60,583 bases of DNA from the NCBI GenBank assembly GCA_035281425.1, contig DATEDX010000124.1, positions 1-60,583 on the forward strand, read 5' to 3'. This document shows positions 8,189-17,239 of this stretch, piece by piece. This stretch comes from JAICND01 sp035281425. GTDB taxonomy: Bacteria; Actinomycetota; Acidimicrobiia; Spongiisociales; ZC4RG35. The notes under the pieces were generated by a model. That model was not told where the DNA came from. It saw only the letters and a program-made list of their open reading frames with translations, and did no database searches. Position 1 is the first letter of the stretch; the number at the start of each line of letters is the position of its first letter. The position numbers and the translations under genes are program-made.

Positions 8189-9397
8189 ATGGCATCGACG
8201 ATTCTGGTCAGGCTGTCGGGCCCGGACCGCCCGGGCATAACCGCAGGGCTGATGCAAGTCCTTGACGCCGGCGGGTGCGAGCTCTACGACGTGGAACAAG
8301 TGGTCTTGAGAAACCGCCTCAACCTCAGTGTCGTCATCGCCGTCCCCGAGGGAGAACCAACCATCCGCGACGTCCTCTTCTACGCCTGGGAACAGGGCTT
8401 GCAGGCCGACTTTGAGGTTCTCGAAGAAGAGGTGCCCCAGCTGCTTCGGCCCCGCTTCGCAGTAACGGTCATTGGCGGGCAGGTGGGACCGGCCGCCTTC
8501 GGGGCGGTGGCTACCGCCATCGCCTCCGCCGGAGGCAACATCGACTCGATCGACCGGCTCTCCCGGTACCCGGTGGTCAGTTATGAGCTGGCGGTGAGCG
8601 GTGGGGATCAACAGCTGATGCGGTCGTCGCTTCTCACCACCGCCTCCGAGCACGGGATCGACGTCGCCGTCCAAGCCGAAGGGTTGACCCGCCGCTCCAA
8701 GCGCCTGGTGGTGCTCGACGTCGACTCCACCCTCACCCAAGACGAAGCCATCGATCTCTTGGCGGTGGAGGCGGGGGTCACCCAAGCGGTAGCTGATCTC
8801 ACTACCCGGGCTATGAACGGCGAAATCGACTTCGTCGCCGCCCTCGAGGCGAGGGTGGCGCTGTTGGCCGGGCTCTCCGAGGAGGCCCTGGAACGCACTT
8901 GGCGTCAGCTCCGCCTCACTCCTGGAGCCCGCACCCTGGTGCGGACCTTGCGCCGTCTGGGGATGAAGGTAGCGGTGGTGTCGGGGGGATTCACCTATTT
9001 CACCGACCGCCTCAGAGAGCAGCTGGAGCTCGATCACGCCTTCAGTAACGAGCTCGAGCTGGTCGATGGTCACCTCACCGGCAAGTTGGTGGGACCACCG
9101 ATCGACCGGGCCCGCAAGGCAGTCATCCTTCGCCAAGTTGCCGAAGAGGAGGGAGTGCCTCTCGACCAGACCGTGGCCATCGGCGACGGTGCCAACGACC
9201 TCGACATGCTGGCGGCTGCCGGACTAGGGATCGCCTTCAATGCCAAGCCGGCCGTTAAGACCGCCGCCGACACCTCGCTTTCGGTTCCCTACCTCGACGC
9301 CATCTTGTTCCTGCTTGGCATACGACGGGAAGAGATCGAAGCCGAGGCGACCGATCCCATCACGCCGGTGCCGGTCGCCGGCCTGCCGCCGATCTGA
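8189..9397 (+). CDS. serB: phosphoserine phosphatase with N-terminal ACT domains
   Basis: The enzyme hydrolyses O-phosphoserine to serine, the last step of serine synthesis. The 402 residues open with two ACT-type regulatory modules (about 1-85 and 90-170, ILVRLSGPDRPGITAGLMQVL). The HAD phosphatase follows. It shows motif I DVDSTLT with nucleophile Asp177 and general acid Asp179, motif II VVSGGF, a conserved Lys in RKAVIL, and motif III GDGANDLDM. Length and layout match mycobacterial-type SerB2. The ACT part is where serine feedback would act. It is monocistronic, about 225 bases after the LysR gene, with two palindromes in the leader region. The C-terminal tail after the HAD domain is short and Pro-rich. 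Confidence 0.95.
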   Translation: MASTILVRLSGPDRPGITAGLMQVLDAGGCELYDVEQVVLRNRLNLSVVIAVPEGEPTIRDVLFYAWEQGLQADFEVLEEEVPQLLRPRFAVTVIGGQVGPAAFGAVATAIASAGGNIDSIDRLSRYPVVSYELAVSGGDQQLMRSSLLTTASEHGIDVAVQAEGLTRRSKRLVVLDVDSTLTQDEAIDLLAVEAGVTQAVADLTTRAMNGEIDFVAALEARVALLAGLSEEALERTWRQLRLTPGARTLVRTLRRLGMKVAVVSGGFTYFTDRLREQLELDHAFSNELELVDGHLTGKLVGPPIDRARKAVILRQVAEEEGVPLDQTVAIGDGANDLDMLAAAGLGIAFNAKPAVKTAADTSLSVPYLDAILFLLGIRREEIEAEATDPITPVPVAGLPPI

Positions 9398-9453
9398 GCT
9401 CGAGTGCGACTGATAGCGCCGGCAGGTGAGCCTGGTTCGTTAGCTTTCCGCCG

Positions 9454-10698
9454 GTGACCGACGTCGAGACCCTCATGGCTCTGATGGTGGGTGGGGCCTT
9501 GGGGCTGGTGGTGGGGCTGGAGCGCCAACTCACTGCTCCCGACGACGATGGATATGCCGGTGCCCGAACCTTCGCCCTTTACGGGGCGATGGGAGCGGCC
9601 TCCGGCCTTCTCGGGGAGCGATACGGGGCAGCCGGCTTTGTCATCGCTGCCGCCATCTTCGCCGCCTTGCTGCTGGTGGCTTATGTGACCTCCTCCCAGC
9701 AGACCGGAGATTGGGGAGTGACAACAGAAACCGCAGCCCTGCTTGTCTTCTTCGCCGGCTGGCTGGCCTTTGAGAGTCTCTGGGTCGCTGCCATCGGATT
9801 GACGGTGGCGGTGACGGCAGTGCTCCGGGGCAAAGACCTCCTCCACCGGCTCAGCACTCGATTTTCCGACCAAGACGTACGGGCGGTGATCCAGTTCGGG
9901 GTAGTGACGGCGGTGATATTGCCCCTGGTTCCTGACCAGGCCTTCGGCGCCTTTGATGGTTTCAACCCCCGCGAGGTTTGGTTGATGGTGGTGTTCGTGT
10001 CGGCCATCGGGCTGGCCGGTTACGTAGCGCTGCGAGTCCTGGGCATGCGGGGCCTGGCCCTCACCGGGTTGTTGGGGGGTTTGGTGTCGTCGACCGCGGT
10101 GACGCTTTCATTTAGCCGGTTGAGCCGGGAAACCCGCCACTCTCCTCAGGTGGTGGCGGCCGGGGTTCTGGGGGCGTGCGGGCTGATGTATCCCCGGGTG
10201 ATGGTGGAAGCTTTGGTCCTGGCCCCCGATCTGGCGATGGCCCTGGCTCCCTGGCTGGTGGCCGCCTTCGGTTTTACCGAGGCGGTGGCCCTGGTCTACT
10301 GGCTGCGTTCGGCTCGCCGGCCTCAGGAGTCCGCTGGGGTGGAGTTCAGCAACCCTCTCACCCTGACAGTGGCGATCGGCTTCGCATTGGTCTATGCCGT
10401 GGTGGCTTTTCTCTCCCGAGCGGCGGTGGCCCTGACCGACGACCGTTCGCTGTCGCTGGTCGGGGCTGTCAGCGGCCTCAACGACGTCGACGCCATCACC
10501 CTCTCTATGGGCAACCTGGTACGGACCGGATTGGATGTTCCGCCCGCGGCGGCGGCGGTGCTGGCGGCGGTGACGGCCAATGCCCTGGTCAAAGCCGGGT
10601 TGGCGTTCTTCCTGGGACGGGGACCGTTTCGCCGCCAGGTGGCCCTCATCCTCGTCGCCGCCGCCGGGTTGACTGCCGTCGCCTGGTGGATGATCTGA
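9454..10698 (+). CDS. MgtC/DUF4010-family integral membrane protein
   Basis: The 414-residue protein has about 11-12 hydrophobic segments. It opens with MVGGALGLVVGLERQL and later GARTFALYGAMGA, which is the MgtC/SapB-like signature. The C-terminal half carries GLLGGLVSSTAVTLSFSRLSR and VNALVKAG-like segments of the DUF4010 type. Members are inner-membrane proteins of uncertain activity, sometimes linked to magnesium starvation or ion balance. The start is GTG at 9454. The gene converges with the EamA transporter, leaving four bases between the stops. Nothing nearby points to a substrate. Confidence 0.85.
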   Translation: MTDVETLMALMVGGALGLVVGLERQLTAPDDDGYAGARTFALYGAMGAASGLLGERYGAAGFVIAAAIFAALLLVAYVTSSQQTGDWGVTTETAALLVFFAGWLAFESLWVAAIGLTVAVTAVLRGKDLLHRLSTRFSDQDVRAVIQFGVVTAVILPLVPDQAFGAFDGFNPREVWLMVVFVSAIGLAGYVALRVLGMRGLALTGLLGGLVSSTAVTLSFSRLSRETRHSPQVVAAGVLGACGLMYPRVMVEALVLAPDLAMALAPWLVAAFGFTEAVALVYWLRSARRPQESAGVEFSNPLTLTVAIGFALVYAVVAFLSRAAVALTDDRSLSLVGAVSGLNDVDAITLSMGNLVRTGLDVPPAAAAVLAAVTANALVKAGLAFFLGRGPFRRQVALILVAAAGLTAVAWWMI

Positions 10699-10702
10699 CG
10701 GA

Positions 10703-11599
10703 TCAGTGCTCCCGGCGTGAAGCCAGGACCGCTGCCGCTAGCACCAGCCCCACCCCGGCCAGCGCAGCTGGGGCGACCCGGTCGTTGAGGATCAGCACCC
10801 CCAACAGCAGCGACACCACCGGGATCAGATAGGTGATGAAGGTAGCCCGCGGCCCTCCCACCCGGCCGACCAGCGAGGCCATGAATGCAAACGCGAAACC
10901 GGTTCCGACCACCCCCAGCCCGGCGACCGCCAGCGCCGCGGGCCAGGTGAATTCAGACCGGGTCAGCCCCAACAAACCAAAAGGAGCCGTCCAAATCGTT
11001 CCCAGGGCCAGCATCTGCGCCATCACCGGCACCGACCCGTATCTCTGCTGGATGGAACCGGCCAGGTTGGTTGCCAACCCGTAACAGAGGGTCGCCCCCA
11101 GAGCCATCAGCACCCCCAACGCGGCCGTCTCCCCTTGGCGGCTGGAGCTCAGGCTGACCAGGGCGATGCCCACGAAACCCACGGCGATCCCCAGTCGCTG
11201 GGGGCCACGGGGGACTCGCTTGAAGAACAGTCCGCCGATGACCCCAGCGAAGAAGGGGGTGGCACCGTTGAGCAGCCCGGTGACGGCCGAATTGATGTGC
11301 TCCTGCGCCAGGGGAAAAAGGGTGAAGGGGATGCCCACCCAGACGACGGACAAAACCACCAGCCGGGCCCGATCAGCGGGCTCGATTCGCCGGCGGGCAG
11401 AAGGCAATACCCCCAAGGCGAGGGCGCCGAGACCCACCCGGGCCCAGGTGATCAAACCGGGATGGAAGGCCTCCAATCCCAGTGCAATGAGAAGGAAGGA
11501 AGACCCCCAGATCAGGCCGACCAGCGCGAACAACATCCATTCGGTCGGACCAAAGGCTTCGCGATCGGAACGGGCGGCGGAGACGGTGGGAGCAGCCAT
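10703..11599 (-). CDS. EamA/DMT-family transporter
   Basis: The 298-residue protein has ten predicted membrane helices arranged as two EamA repeats. It starts with LFALVGLIWGSSFLLIALGLEAF, and the second repeat includes ATLCYGLATNLAGSI. The LIPVVSLLLGVLILNDRV box near the C-terminus is typical of the drug/metabolite superfamily. These are exporters or permeases of amino acids and metabolites, and the substrate is not predictable here. The ATG at 11597-11599 was used. It ends four bases from the MgtC-like gene on the other strand. Confidence 0.9.
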   Translation of the reverse strand: MAAPTVSAARSDREAFGPTEWMLFALVGLIWGSSFLLIALGLEAFHPGLITWARVGLGALALGVLPSARRRIEPADRARLVVLSVVWVGIPFTLFPLAQEHINSAVTGLLNGATPFFAGVIGGLFFKRVPRGPQRLGIAVGFVGIALVSLSSSRQGETAALGVLMALGATLCYGLATNLAGSIQQRYGSVPVMAQMLALGTIWTAPFGLLGLTRSEFTWPAALAVAGLGVVGTGFAFAFMASLVGRVGGPRATFITYLIPVVSLLLGVLILNDRVAPAALAGVGLVLAAAVLASRREH

Positions 11600-11629
11600 G
11601 GAAGGGTCACACGATAAGAGACCGCGGCG

Positions 11630-12136
11630 TTAACCGATCCGAAACGGGGCTTGATCGTCGATGTTGCCCACGAACTGGGGCAGCCGTTCGTGTCCGAGCT
11701 GCTGACGAATAGCCATGTTCTCCCCGGTGTGATACCAGTAGTGGTAGATGACTCGTTGGAGCAGGTTGCCGTAGGTGCGCTTGAGGGTCCTGCCCCGGCT
11801 CACCACCGGCCCCGCCAAGTCGGCTGAGTTGAGCCGATTGAGGAAGGGATCCGCCCCGCGGGTGATGTCGCGCCATGCCTCGACCACCTCGGCCAGGGGA
11901 GGGGTGCTGGCCGGCGCCCCAAACGCAAACCGATCTACTAGTTCGGGACGCACTGATTCACCGGTGGGGAATGAGATGAAGTATCGCTGCTCTTGCCAGG
12001 CCAGGTGACCAACATTCCAACTGAGCGAGTTCATGGGGAGGACCCGCTTCACCGCATCGGCCGGATCAACCCCCCGGATCGCCCGCAGAAACTCCTGGCG
12101 GGTGAAGCGAAGCTGATCGACCAGGGGATGAGGCAT
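11630..12136 (-). CDS. DinB-family protein
   Basis: The 168-residue protein starts at ATG 12134-12136 (MPHPLVDQLRFTRQEFLRAI). It is a four-helix bundle of the DinB/YfiT type with histidines placed for a metal site (NVGHLAWQEQRYF near the middle, YHYWYHTGEN near the C-terminus). Characterised relatives are metal-dependent thiol S-transferases using bacillithiol or mycothiol, but many members have no known reaction. A longer upstream frame exists and overlaps the zinc-finger gene, so it was rejected. It is probably cotranscribed with the UBP zinc finger gene, 38 bases upstream. Confidence 0.85.
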   Translation of the reverse strand: MPHPLVDQLRFTRQEFLRAIRGVDPADAVKRVLPMNSLSWNVGHLAWQEQRYFISFPTGESVRPELVDRFAFGAPASTPPLAEVVEAWRDITRGADPFLNRLNSADLAGPVVSRGRTLKRTYGNLLQRVIYHYWYHTGENMAIRQQLGHERLPQFVGNIDDQAPFRIG

Positions 12137-12174
12137 CGGGCCAGGGTATCGGGGGTCGAGGACAGCTCTCGTCC

Positions 12175-12504
12175 TCAGCTCTGGGCCAGTTCCAGTTCGT
12201 CGGCGAAACACCACCCCCAGTCTTCACCCGGTTCCTCCGACCTGACCAGCGGATGACCCCCCTGGTGCCAGTGGGCACGGGCGTGGCGGCGGGGGGAGGC
12301 GTCGCAACAGCCGACATGGCCACAGGTCAGACACATCCGCAGATGAACCCAACGGGTCCCCTCCCGGAGGCAATCTTCGCATCCGCCCCGGGTGCTGGGA
12401 GCCACCTCCGCCACCTGACCGATGTGAAGGCAACTCTCAGTAGTGGGTCGTCCCTCTCGATCGGCTACCACTATCCAGCCCGCTACCGTCCCTGGTTCGT
12501 CCAT
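12175..12504 (-). CDS. UBP-type zinc finger protein
   Basis: The 109-residue protein contains one ZnF-UBP domain: CEDCLREGTRWVHLRMCLTCGHVGCCDAS, then RRHARAHWHQGGHPLVRS, followed by the aromatic strand WGWCFADE. The Cys and His ligands for zinc are complete. In eukaryotes this fold binds the ubiquitin C-terminus. In actinobacteria, small stand-alone versions are common and of unknown role. It lies upstream of the DinB gene on the same strand. The N-terminal 30 residues are poorly conserved in pattern, so the true start may be further in. Confidence 0.85.
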   Translation of the reverse strand: MDEPGTVAGWIVVADREGRPTTESCLHIGQVAEVAPSTRGGCEDCLREGTRWVHLRMCLTCGHVGCCDASPRRHARAHWHQGGHPLVRSEEPGEDWGWCFADELELAQS

Positions 12505-12565
12505 GCTCTGAATTTAGGCGGGAAGGAAGAGGTATGAGCCGGTTCGTCCCCTCCATTCCAACCCT

Positions 12566-13309
12566 GTGACCTCCGAACTCCTCTTCATCCTCGCCACCAC
12601 CGCCTTCGCCTTTCTGGTCAAGGGGATCGCCGGCTTCGGGGGCCCCCTCCTCGCCATTCCCATTCTCGCTCCCAGCATGGGGGTGGAACACGCGGTGGTG
12701 GCGGTTTCGCTCGGCAACGTCGTCGCCAATCTGATGATGCTGGTCGAGCACCGAACCGGCTGGGAGGCGACCAAGAGCCTCCTGGTGAGGCTCCTCGCCG
12801 CCGGAGGCTTGGGGACCGTGGCCGGTACCTGGCTTCTTACCCGTCTCGACAATCGCCCTTTGGCCCTGGCGGTGGCGGCCATGGTCATCAGTTACATCGT
12901 GATCGCGGTGCGACGGCCCGGCTTGCGGGTTTCTCCCGAACTGGGGTTGCGGTTGACCTGGCCGGTGGGCGCCTTCGGCGGGCTGGTGCACGGCGCCACC
13001 GCCAACAGCGGTCCGGTGTTTGGAACCTTCATGCACAGCCTGGGCTTGCCCCGGTCGGCTTTCGTCTTCTCGGTGACGGTCCCGTTTCTCGTCTTTGGCA
13101 GCATCCAGGTGCTGACCCTGGCCGGACTGGGATCGTTCACGTCCGATCGGCTGGCCCAGTCGCTTTGGGCCATCCTGCCCGTACTGATCGTCATACCGAT
13201 CGGCACCCGAATCGCCCGCCGGCTCAATCAACGGACATTTTCGAAGATCGTGCTGGGGTTGCTGGCCGTCGCCGCCCTCCGGCTGGTCCTTTCGGCTTTC
13301 GGTATCTGA
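12566..13309 (+). CDS. TauE/SafE-family membrane permease
   Basis: The 247-residue protein has about eight membrane segments. The N-terminal signature FLVKGIAGFGGPLLAIPIL and the repeat FGGLVHGATANSGPVF match the sulfite/organosulfonate exporter family. Members move sulfite, sulfoacetate or other organic anions out of cells. There is no sulfur gene nearby, so the substrate is open. The start is GTG at 12566-12568. It is divergent from the zinc finger gene with about 60 bases between them. Confidence 0.88.
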   Translation: MTSELLFILATTAFAFLVKGIAGFGGPLLAIPILAPSMGVEHAVVAVSLGNVVANLMMLVEHRTGWEATKSLLVRLLAAGGLGTVAGTWLLTRLDNRPLALAVAAMVISYIVIAVRRPGLRVSPELGLRLTWPVGAFGGLVHGATANSGPVFGTFMHSLGLPRSAFVFSVTVPFLVFGSIQVLTLAGLGSFTSDRLAQSLWAILPVLIVIPIGTRIARRLNQRTFSKIVLGLLAVAALRLVLSAFGI

Positions 13310-13351
13310 GTCCTCAGCCTGCCTTAAGGACCCTGTTTACGGTGCCGGGAG

Positions 13352-14539
13352 ATGAGACCTGTGGCCTGGTTGCTGGTCATTGCGGTTGGCGCCTGCGGGG
13401 GAGGGGAGGGCACCGGTCCCCCCACCACCACCGACGCCTTGACCCCGACGTCAACCACCGGCATCGATGTCGGACCCGGCCAAGGTCCCACCACCACCTC
13501 GGGGATCGGTGCGGGTACGGCCTGTCCCACCGACCGGATCTGCGAAATAAAAGTCCCCTTGCGGGAAGTGCCGCTGGAGGGAGAGGGAATCTCGCTCACC
13601 GGGGGAGAGGAAGACCGTGCCCTCGTCGTCACCAAGGGCCGGATAAGCCAGGTGGATCTGGTCTCGGGAACGGTGGTCGACACGATTGACATCCCCGAAG
13701 ACGGCCTCGAAGTGGCGCCAGATGGCGATGGCTTCTGGCTGGTGGCGAACGAGTTCGGTGGGGGCCGGCTGCTCAGACTGGCTGCCGACGGATCGATTAC
13801 TGCCGAAGTTGAGATCGAGGTGATTGGGGGCCCGCGGTCACTGGCCGTGGGGGAGGGGGCGGTGTGGACGGTGGTCGATGGGAACGGGCGGGTAGCTCGG
13901 GTCGACCCGAGTGACAACACCGCCACCGTCATCGAAGGCGCATCGGAGACGGTGGCCGGCAATATCGAGACCCCGATCGCCATCGGCCACGGCTCGGTCT
14001 GGGCCAGCGACGCCTCGCGGGGTGCGGTCCAAATCATCGACCCCACCAGTGTGAGCATCACCGACGTAGTCGAAGATCTGGGTTATCTCGCCTCCACCGA
14101 GGGGGACACCACCACTATCTACGCCTGGGGCGCGATCGGGCTGCAAGCCGGGGAAGCGGGGATGTGGGTGTTGAGCCAGACTGCCCATGAGGAGGAGGGC
14201 AGTCAGGTGCAGCGAGGGGCCGTCTTCCTCCTCGACCCGGTGGGATCCATTGTTAGACGCACGGATCTCAAGGTCTCGCCGGTTTATGCCCGCCCCGCCC
14301 TGGCCGTCACCGAGGGCGCTGCCTGGTACATCGGTCCCGACGGTCACCTGCTCAGAGCCGACCTTGCCTCCGGCCGCCAGGTCATGATCCGTACTCCCGG
14401 CTTCGGCTTCCTCGCCACCGGGGTGATCGCTAGCGTCGGCCGGATCCACTTCTTGACTGATGGAGGTTTCGAGGGCCGGGCGACCTTGGTCAGCGCCGAT
14501 CTGGCCGAGATCGAAGGGGCGGTGGCCGCGCTGGGCTGA
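13352..14539 (+). CDS. predicted lipoprotein with beta-propeller-like repeats
   Basis: The 395-residue protein has a lipoprotein signal (LLVIAVGACGGG, Cys15) followed by a Thr/Gly-rich linker. The rest shows repeated short blades such as GEGAVWTVVDGNGRVARVDPSDNTA, GHGSVWASDASRGAVQIID and TEGAAWYIGPDGHLLRADL. These resemble NHL/YVTN-type propellers. It would sit on the outer face of the membrane. The ligand or function is unknown. A pair of Cys near residues 58 and 63 could form a disulfide. It ends three bases from the convergent winged-helix gene. Confidence 0.8.
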   Translation: MRPVAWLLVIAVGACGGGEGTGPPTTTDALTPTSTTGIDVGPGQGPTTTSGIGAGTACPTDRICEIKVPLREVPLEGEGISLTGGEEDRALVVTKGRISQVDLVSGTVVDTIDIPEDGLEVAPDGDGFWLVANEFGGGRLLRLAADGSITAEVEIEVIGGPRSLAVGEGAVWTVVDGNGRVARVDPSDNTATVIEGASETVAGNIETPIAIGHGSVWASDASRGAVQIIDPTSVSITDVVEDLGYLASTEGDTTTIYAWGAIGLQAGEAGMWVLSQTAHEEEGSQVQRGAVFLLDPVGSIVRRTDLKVSPVYARPALAVTEGAAWYIGPDGHLLRADLASGRQVMIRTPGFGFLATGVIASVGRIHFLTDGGFEGRATLVSADLAEIEGAVAALG

Positions 14540-14542
14540 TGG

Positions 14543-15619
14543 CTACCCGATCTGGTAGCTGACGGTGCCGTCGGGCCCCACCAACCCGGCCAGTCGGGCC
14601 ACCTCACCTTCCAGTCCGGTTCGGGCCGACCGGCTCAACCCGCCCACCGCGACCTCGATCACCGCCGGGCGTCGCTGCCGAGGGCGATGGAGCTTCCAGG
14701 TGCCGGCGAAGAAGCCGTCGATCAAGACCCCGCCGACCCAACCCGCCGGTTGGGGCCCGTGGGGTTGGAAGAACCGAGCACGATCGGCGTGGCTAAGTAG
14801 CAGGTTGTCGTATTCGGGCAGGAGCCGGGGAGGCGCTTCGGTGTCGGGAGGGGGCCGGGGTGCGTCCGGTAGGTCGAACAGTTCGGTTCCGTTCTCGTCG
14901 CGGAAGGTCAGCAACTGTGGTCTTAGCTGTTCGAAAGCCTCCCGGAGTTGGGTGAGGCCGGACCAGGTGCGCATGTCTTGGGGGGCGGCGGGACCGAACG
15001 AAGCCAGGTAGCGAAGTGCCAGGTGCTGGCGGGTGGTGCCGGGTCCCAGGGGTCGTCCCAGCCAGCTCTCCACCGTGGTCCAAGCGGCCGGCCCGGTCGC
15101 CCCCCAGACTCCCCGCGGTGGGACCTGGACCAGTGACAACAGGTAGGTGGCGGTTTGGGCCAGCGATGCTCCCACCCGGTGGGGAAACCGCTCTTCGAGG
15201 AGAGGAGCCAGTTCGGCCCGGGTGCGGGGACGCTCCTCCAGCAGAGTCCGGGCCAGTTTGAGGAGGGCGGCCTGGTCGACGCCGGCAGTGTCCTTGGCGA
15301 ACTGGGTGGAGCGGTGCGTCCGGACCAGGACCGAGCGGGTGAGGGGAACGATGGCCTGAGCATCTTCGGCGGTTACCAGATGGATGGTGGAACGCAAAGT
15401 CTGCATCCGCACCACTTCCCGCCGTTGCATCATCCCCGCCAGGGCGGCGGGGTCAAAGTTGTCGAGCCGGGCCCATAAACCGAAGTAGGGGTCGAGGGGA
15501 TTCTGCGCCTGCATTCCCACCAGGTGTTCGATGGTCTCAGCAATCGGCCGGGTCTCGCGGGCCAGCAACAGCTGACGACTCAAGGTCGCCCGGTTGAGGG
15601 AGCGGCGGTCGAGGACCAC
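14543..15619 (-). CDS. winged-helix DNA-binding (HTH_42/AlkZ-like) protein
   Basis: The 358-residue protein starts at GTG 15617-15619 (VVLDRRSLNRATLSRQLLLARE), six bases after the upstream gene's stop. The HTH_42 signature is clear: IEHLVGMQAQNPLDPYFGLWARL, RTHRSTQFAKDTAG, LARRYLASFGPA-like and LPEYDNLLLSHADR. The family includes AlkZ/YcaQ-type glycosylases that unhook interstrand crosslinks, and many uncharacterised actinobacterial members. The glycosylase QxQ/QxD residues are not obvious here, though QAQ occurs at about residue 43. A longer upstream frame was rejected because it overlaps the membrane gene. Confidence 0.8.
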   Translation of the reverse strand: MVLDRRSLNRATLSRQLLLARETRPIAETIEHLVGMQAQNPLDPYFGLWARLDNFDPAALAGMMQRREVVRMQTLRSTIHLVTAEDAQAIVPLTRSVLVRTHRSTQFAKDTAGVDQAALLKLARTLLEERPRTRAELAPLLEERFPHRVGASLAQTATYLLSLVQVPPRGVWGATGPAAWTTVESWLGRPLGPGTTRQHLALRYLASFGPAAPQDMRTWSGLTQLREAFEQLRPQLLTFRDENGTELFDLPDAPRPPPDTEAPPRLLPEYDNLLLSHADRARFFQPHGPQPAGWVGGVLIDGFFAGTWKLHRPRQRRPAVIEVAVGGLSRSARTGLEGEVARLAGLVGPDGTVSYQIG

Positions 15620-15624
15620 CTCGG

Positions 15625-16035
15625 CTACGACGGCAACTCCCGCACCGACCGCAACACGAGGCCGATGCCGCCGAATAGAAGGATGAGGATCACGATCAGG
15701 TCGAAAGCTGACATCCCAGCAAATGAGAAGCGGACGCTGGCCACCGCTCCCACGATCAAGGCCAGCAGTGAGGCCCCGGCCAGAAACCACCCATACCACC
15801 GGCTGGAGTCGTAGAAGATGATCCCCACCCCGATGATGAAAGGGATGAGGATCATGCCGCCGGTGAGACGGAGTCCACCGAAATCGTAGAGGGCACCGCC
15901 GAATCCGTTTACCACCCGCAGAGAGTTGAGCAGCAGGTAGCCGCCCCCGATGGTCATGGCCACACCCAGCAAGAATGGCCCCACTCCTCCCGGGGTTCCC
16001 CCGGCACCCCGGACGGGCAATTTGGATTCCGCCAT
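15625..16035 (-). CDS. small four-helix membrane protein, unknown
   Basis: The 136-residue protein has four hydrophobic segments, starting FLLGVAMTIGGGYLLLNSL and ending LIVILILLFGGIGLVLRSV, with no recognised catalytic motif. The ATG start is clear. It lies just upstream of the winged-helix gene and 37 bases downstream of another small membrane protein, suggesting a three-gene unit. The function is unknown. Confidence 0.75.
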   Translation of the reverse strand: MAESKLPVRGAGGTPGGVGPFLLGVAMTIGGGYLLLNSLRVVNGFGGALYDFGGLRLTGGMILIPFIIGVGIIFYDSSRWYGWFLAGASLLALIVGAVASVRFSFAGMSAFDLIVILILLFGGIGLVLRSVRELPS

Positions 16036-16072
16036 GGCGGCGATGCTAAATGCCGCCGCCGGGGATCTTCGG

Positions 16073-16726
16073 TTAGAGCAGCAAGAGGATCATGCCAGAG
16101 GCTGTCGCCCCCAGTCCGATCACCGCCCATTTGGTCGGGGTCATCACCTCAGGTAGGCGGGCTGCCAGCAGCGGATCAAGAATGGCCGCCCCCGCAATCA
16201 CCACTCCCGATATACCAACGAAGAGCAACAGAGCCGTGAGCAGGCCCGGGGCCACCACCCCCAGGGCCACCACCGCCACTAGCAGGCCGGCCAGTAGCTG
16301 AACCCGGCGATCCCTCCACTTGAGCTGCCACCTCGCCTGACGGCGGGGCTTGGCAGGTTTGCTCTGGCGAGGTTTAGCTGCTCGAGCCTCTGCTCGATCC
16401 TTCCGCCTGGACTTGGATTCTTTGACCGGTTTGACGGGTTTGCTGGCTTTGACCGGCTTGCCGTTGGGGGCCTTGGTACGAATCCCCACCCCCAGGGCAT
16501 CAGCCAGTTGGGAGCGGGCGTGGGTCATGAAGATGAACTCTTCACCGTCCACCCGCATGTGGAACCCGTCCGGTTCGATTTGAACGGCCACCTCTTCGAG
16601 AGGCCACTCACCCACCTCATGGTTGCTAACGATGAGGGCGACCGAGCCCTCCCCGACTTCTAAATCGGCGCCGACCACATTGAGAGGGTCGGCAAGAAGA
16701 CGCATCTTCCCCTGAAACTCCGGCAC
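16073..16726 (-). CDS. membrane-anchored protein with basic Lys/Pro linker, unknown
   Basis: The 217 residues divide into three parts. A soluble beta-rich N-terminal domain (about 1-85, MPEFQGKMRLLADPLNVVGADL) comes first. A strongly basic linker with repeated KPVK and KPRR elements covers about 88-135. Two or three membrane segments lie at the C-terminus (LLAGLLVAVVALGVVAPGLL and WAVIGLGATASGMILLLL). A basic cytosolic linker next to a membrane anchor might bind nucleic acid or acidic lipids, which is inference. It may be cotranscribed with the next two genes. Confidence 0.7.
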   Translation of the reverse strand: MPEFQGKMRLLADPLNVVGADLEVGEGSVALIVSNHEVGEWPLEEVAVQIEPDGFHMRVDGEEFIFMTHARSQLADALGVGIRTKAPNGKPVKASKPVKPVKESKSRRKDRAEARAAKPRQSKPAKPRRQARWQLKWRDRRVQLLAGLLVAVVALGVVAPGLLTALLLFVGISGVVIAGAAILDPLLAARLPEVMTPTKWAVIGLGATASGMILLLL

Positions 16727-16791
16727 GAACTCCCCTAACTCGAAGTCAACAGGCTATCGGCCCCCAGCCGATCCGCCAGCCCCCTTTTGAA

Positions 16792-17175
16792 CTATTTCGG
16801 TTTGACCGCCTCGATGAGGCCATCGGTGTCAACCACGGTGACGGTGAGTCCGGCGTGCCCCGGTCCTGGAGGGAGAATCCGGGGTATCGGCTCGACGAAA
16901 AGAACGCATACCCCACCCCTGGCCGTGGTGCCGAAAGTGAGTCCGGAATCGACCAGGGAGGCGCGAATGCCGATCGCCTTCCACCATTGGTAGGGACCGG
17001 TGAACTGGGCGCAGTCGATGTTGGAAAGCGGGGTGTCCACCCGGTAGCGGCCGTAGGTGGCGATAAAACGGCCATCAGAGGTGAGAGTTACACCGTCCCG
17101 GCCGGGACGGGCGCCGAGGGTTCTCCATATCAACATGTAGCGGTAGTCGAAGCGGTAGGGGAAGAACCGGTCCAT
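16792..17175 (-). CDS. conserved hypothetical protein, 127 aa
   Basis: The soluble protein opens MDRFFPYRFDYRYMLIWRTLGARPG and alternates strands with a Trp-rich centre (FTGPYQWWKAIGIRASLVDSGLTFGTTA). A PH-like small beta barrel is a reasonable guess, but no family is certain. The ATG follows GGATTCCTCC on the other strand without an obvious strong ribosome site. It is divergent from the LLM oxidoreductase at 17240. The function is unknown. Confidence 0.65.
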   Translation of the reverse strand: MDRFFPYRFDYRYMLIWRTLGARPGRDGVTLTSDGRFIATYGRYRVDTPLSNIDCAQFTGPYQWWKAIGIRASLVDSGLTFGTTARGGVCVLFVEPIPRILPPGPGHAGLTVTVVDTDGLIEAVKPK

Positions 17176-17239
17176 GGAGGAATCCTATTGATGGCAGCGG
17201 TGTTGGTGTTAGTGCTTTCCTTCCCGACGGAGAAACCCC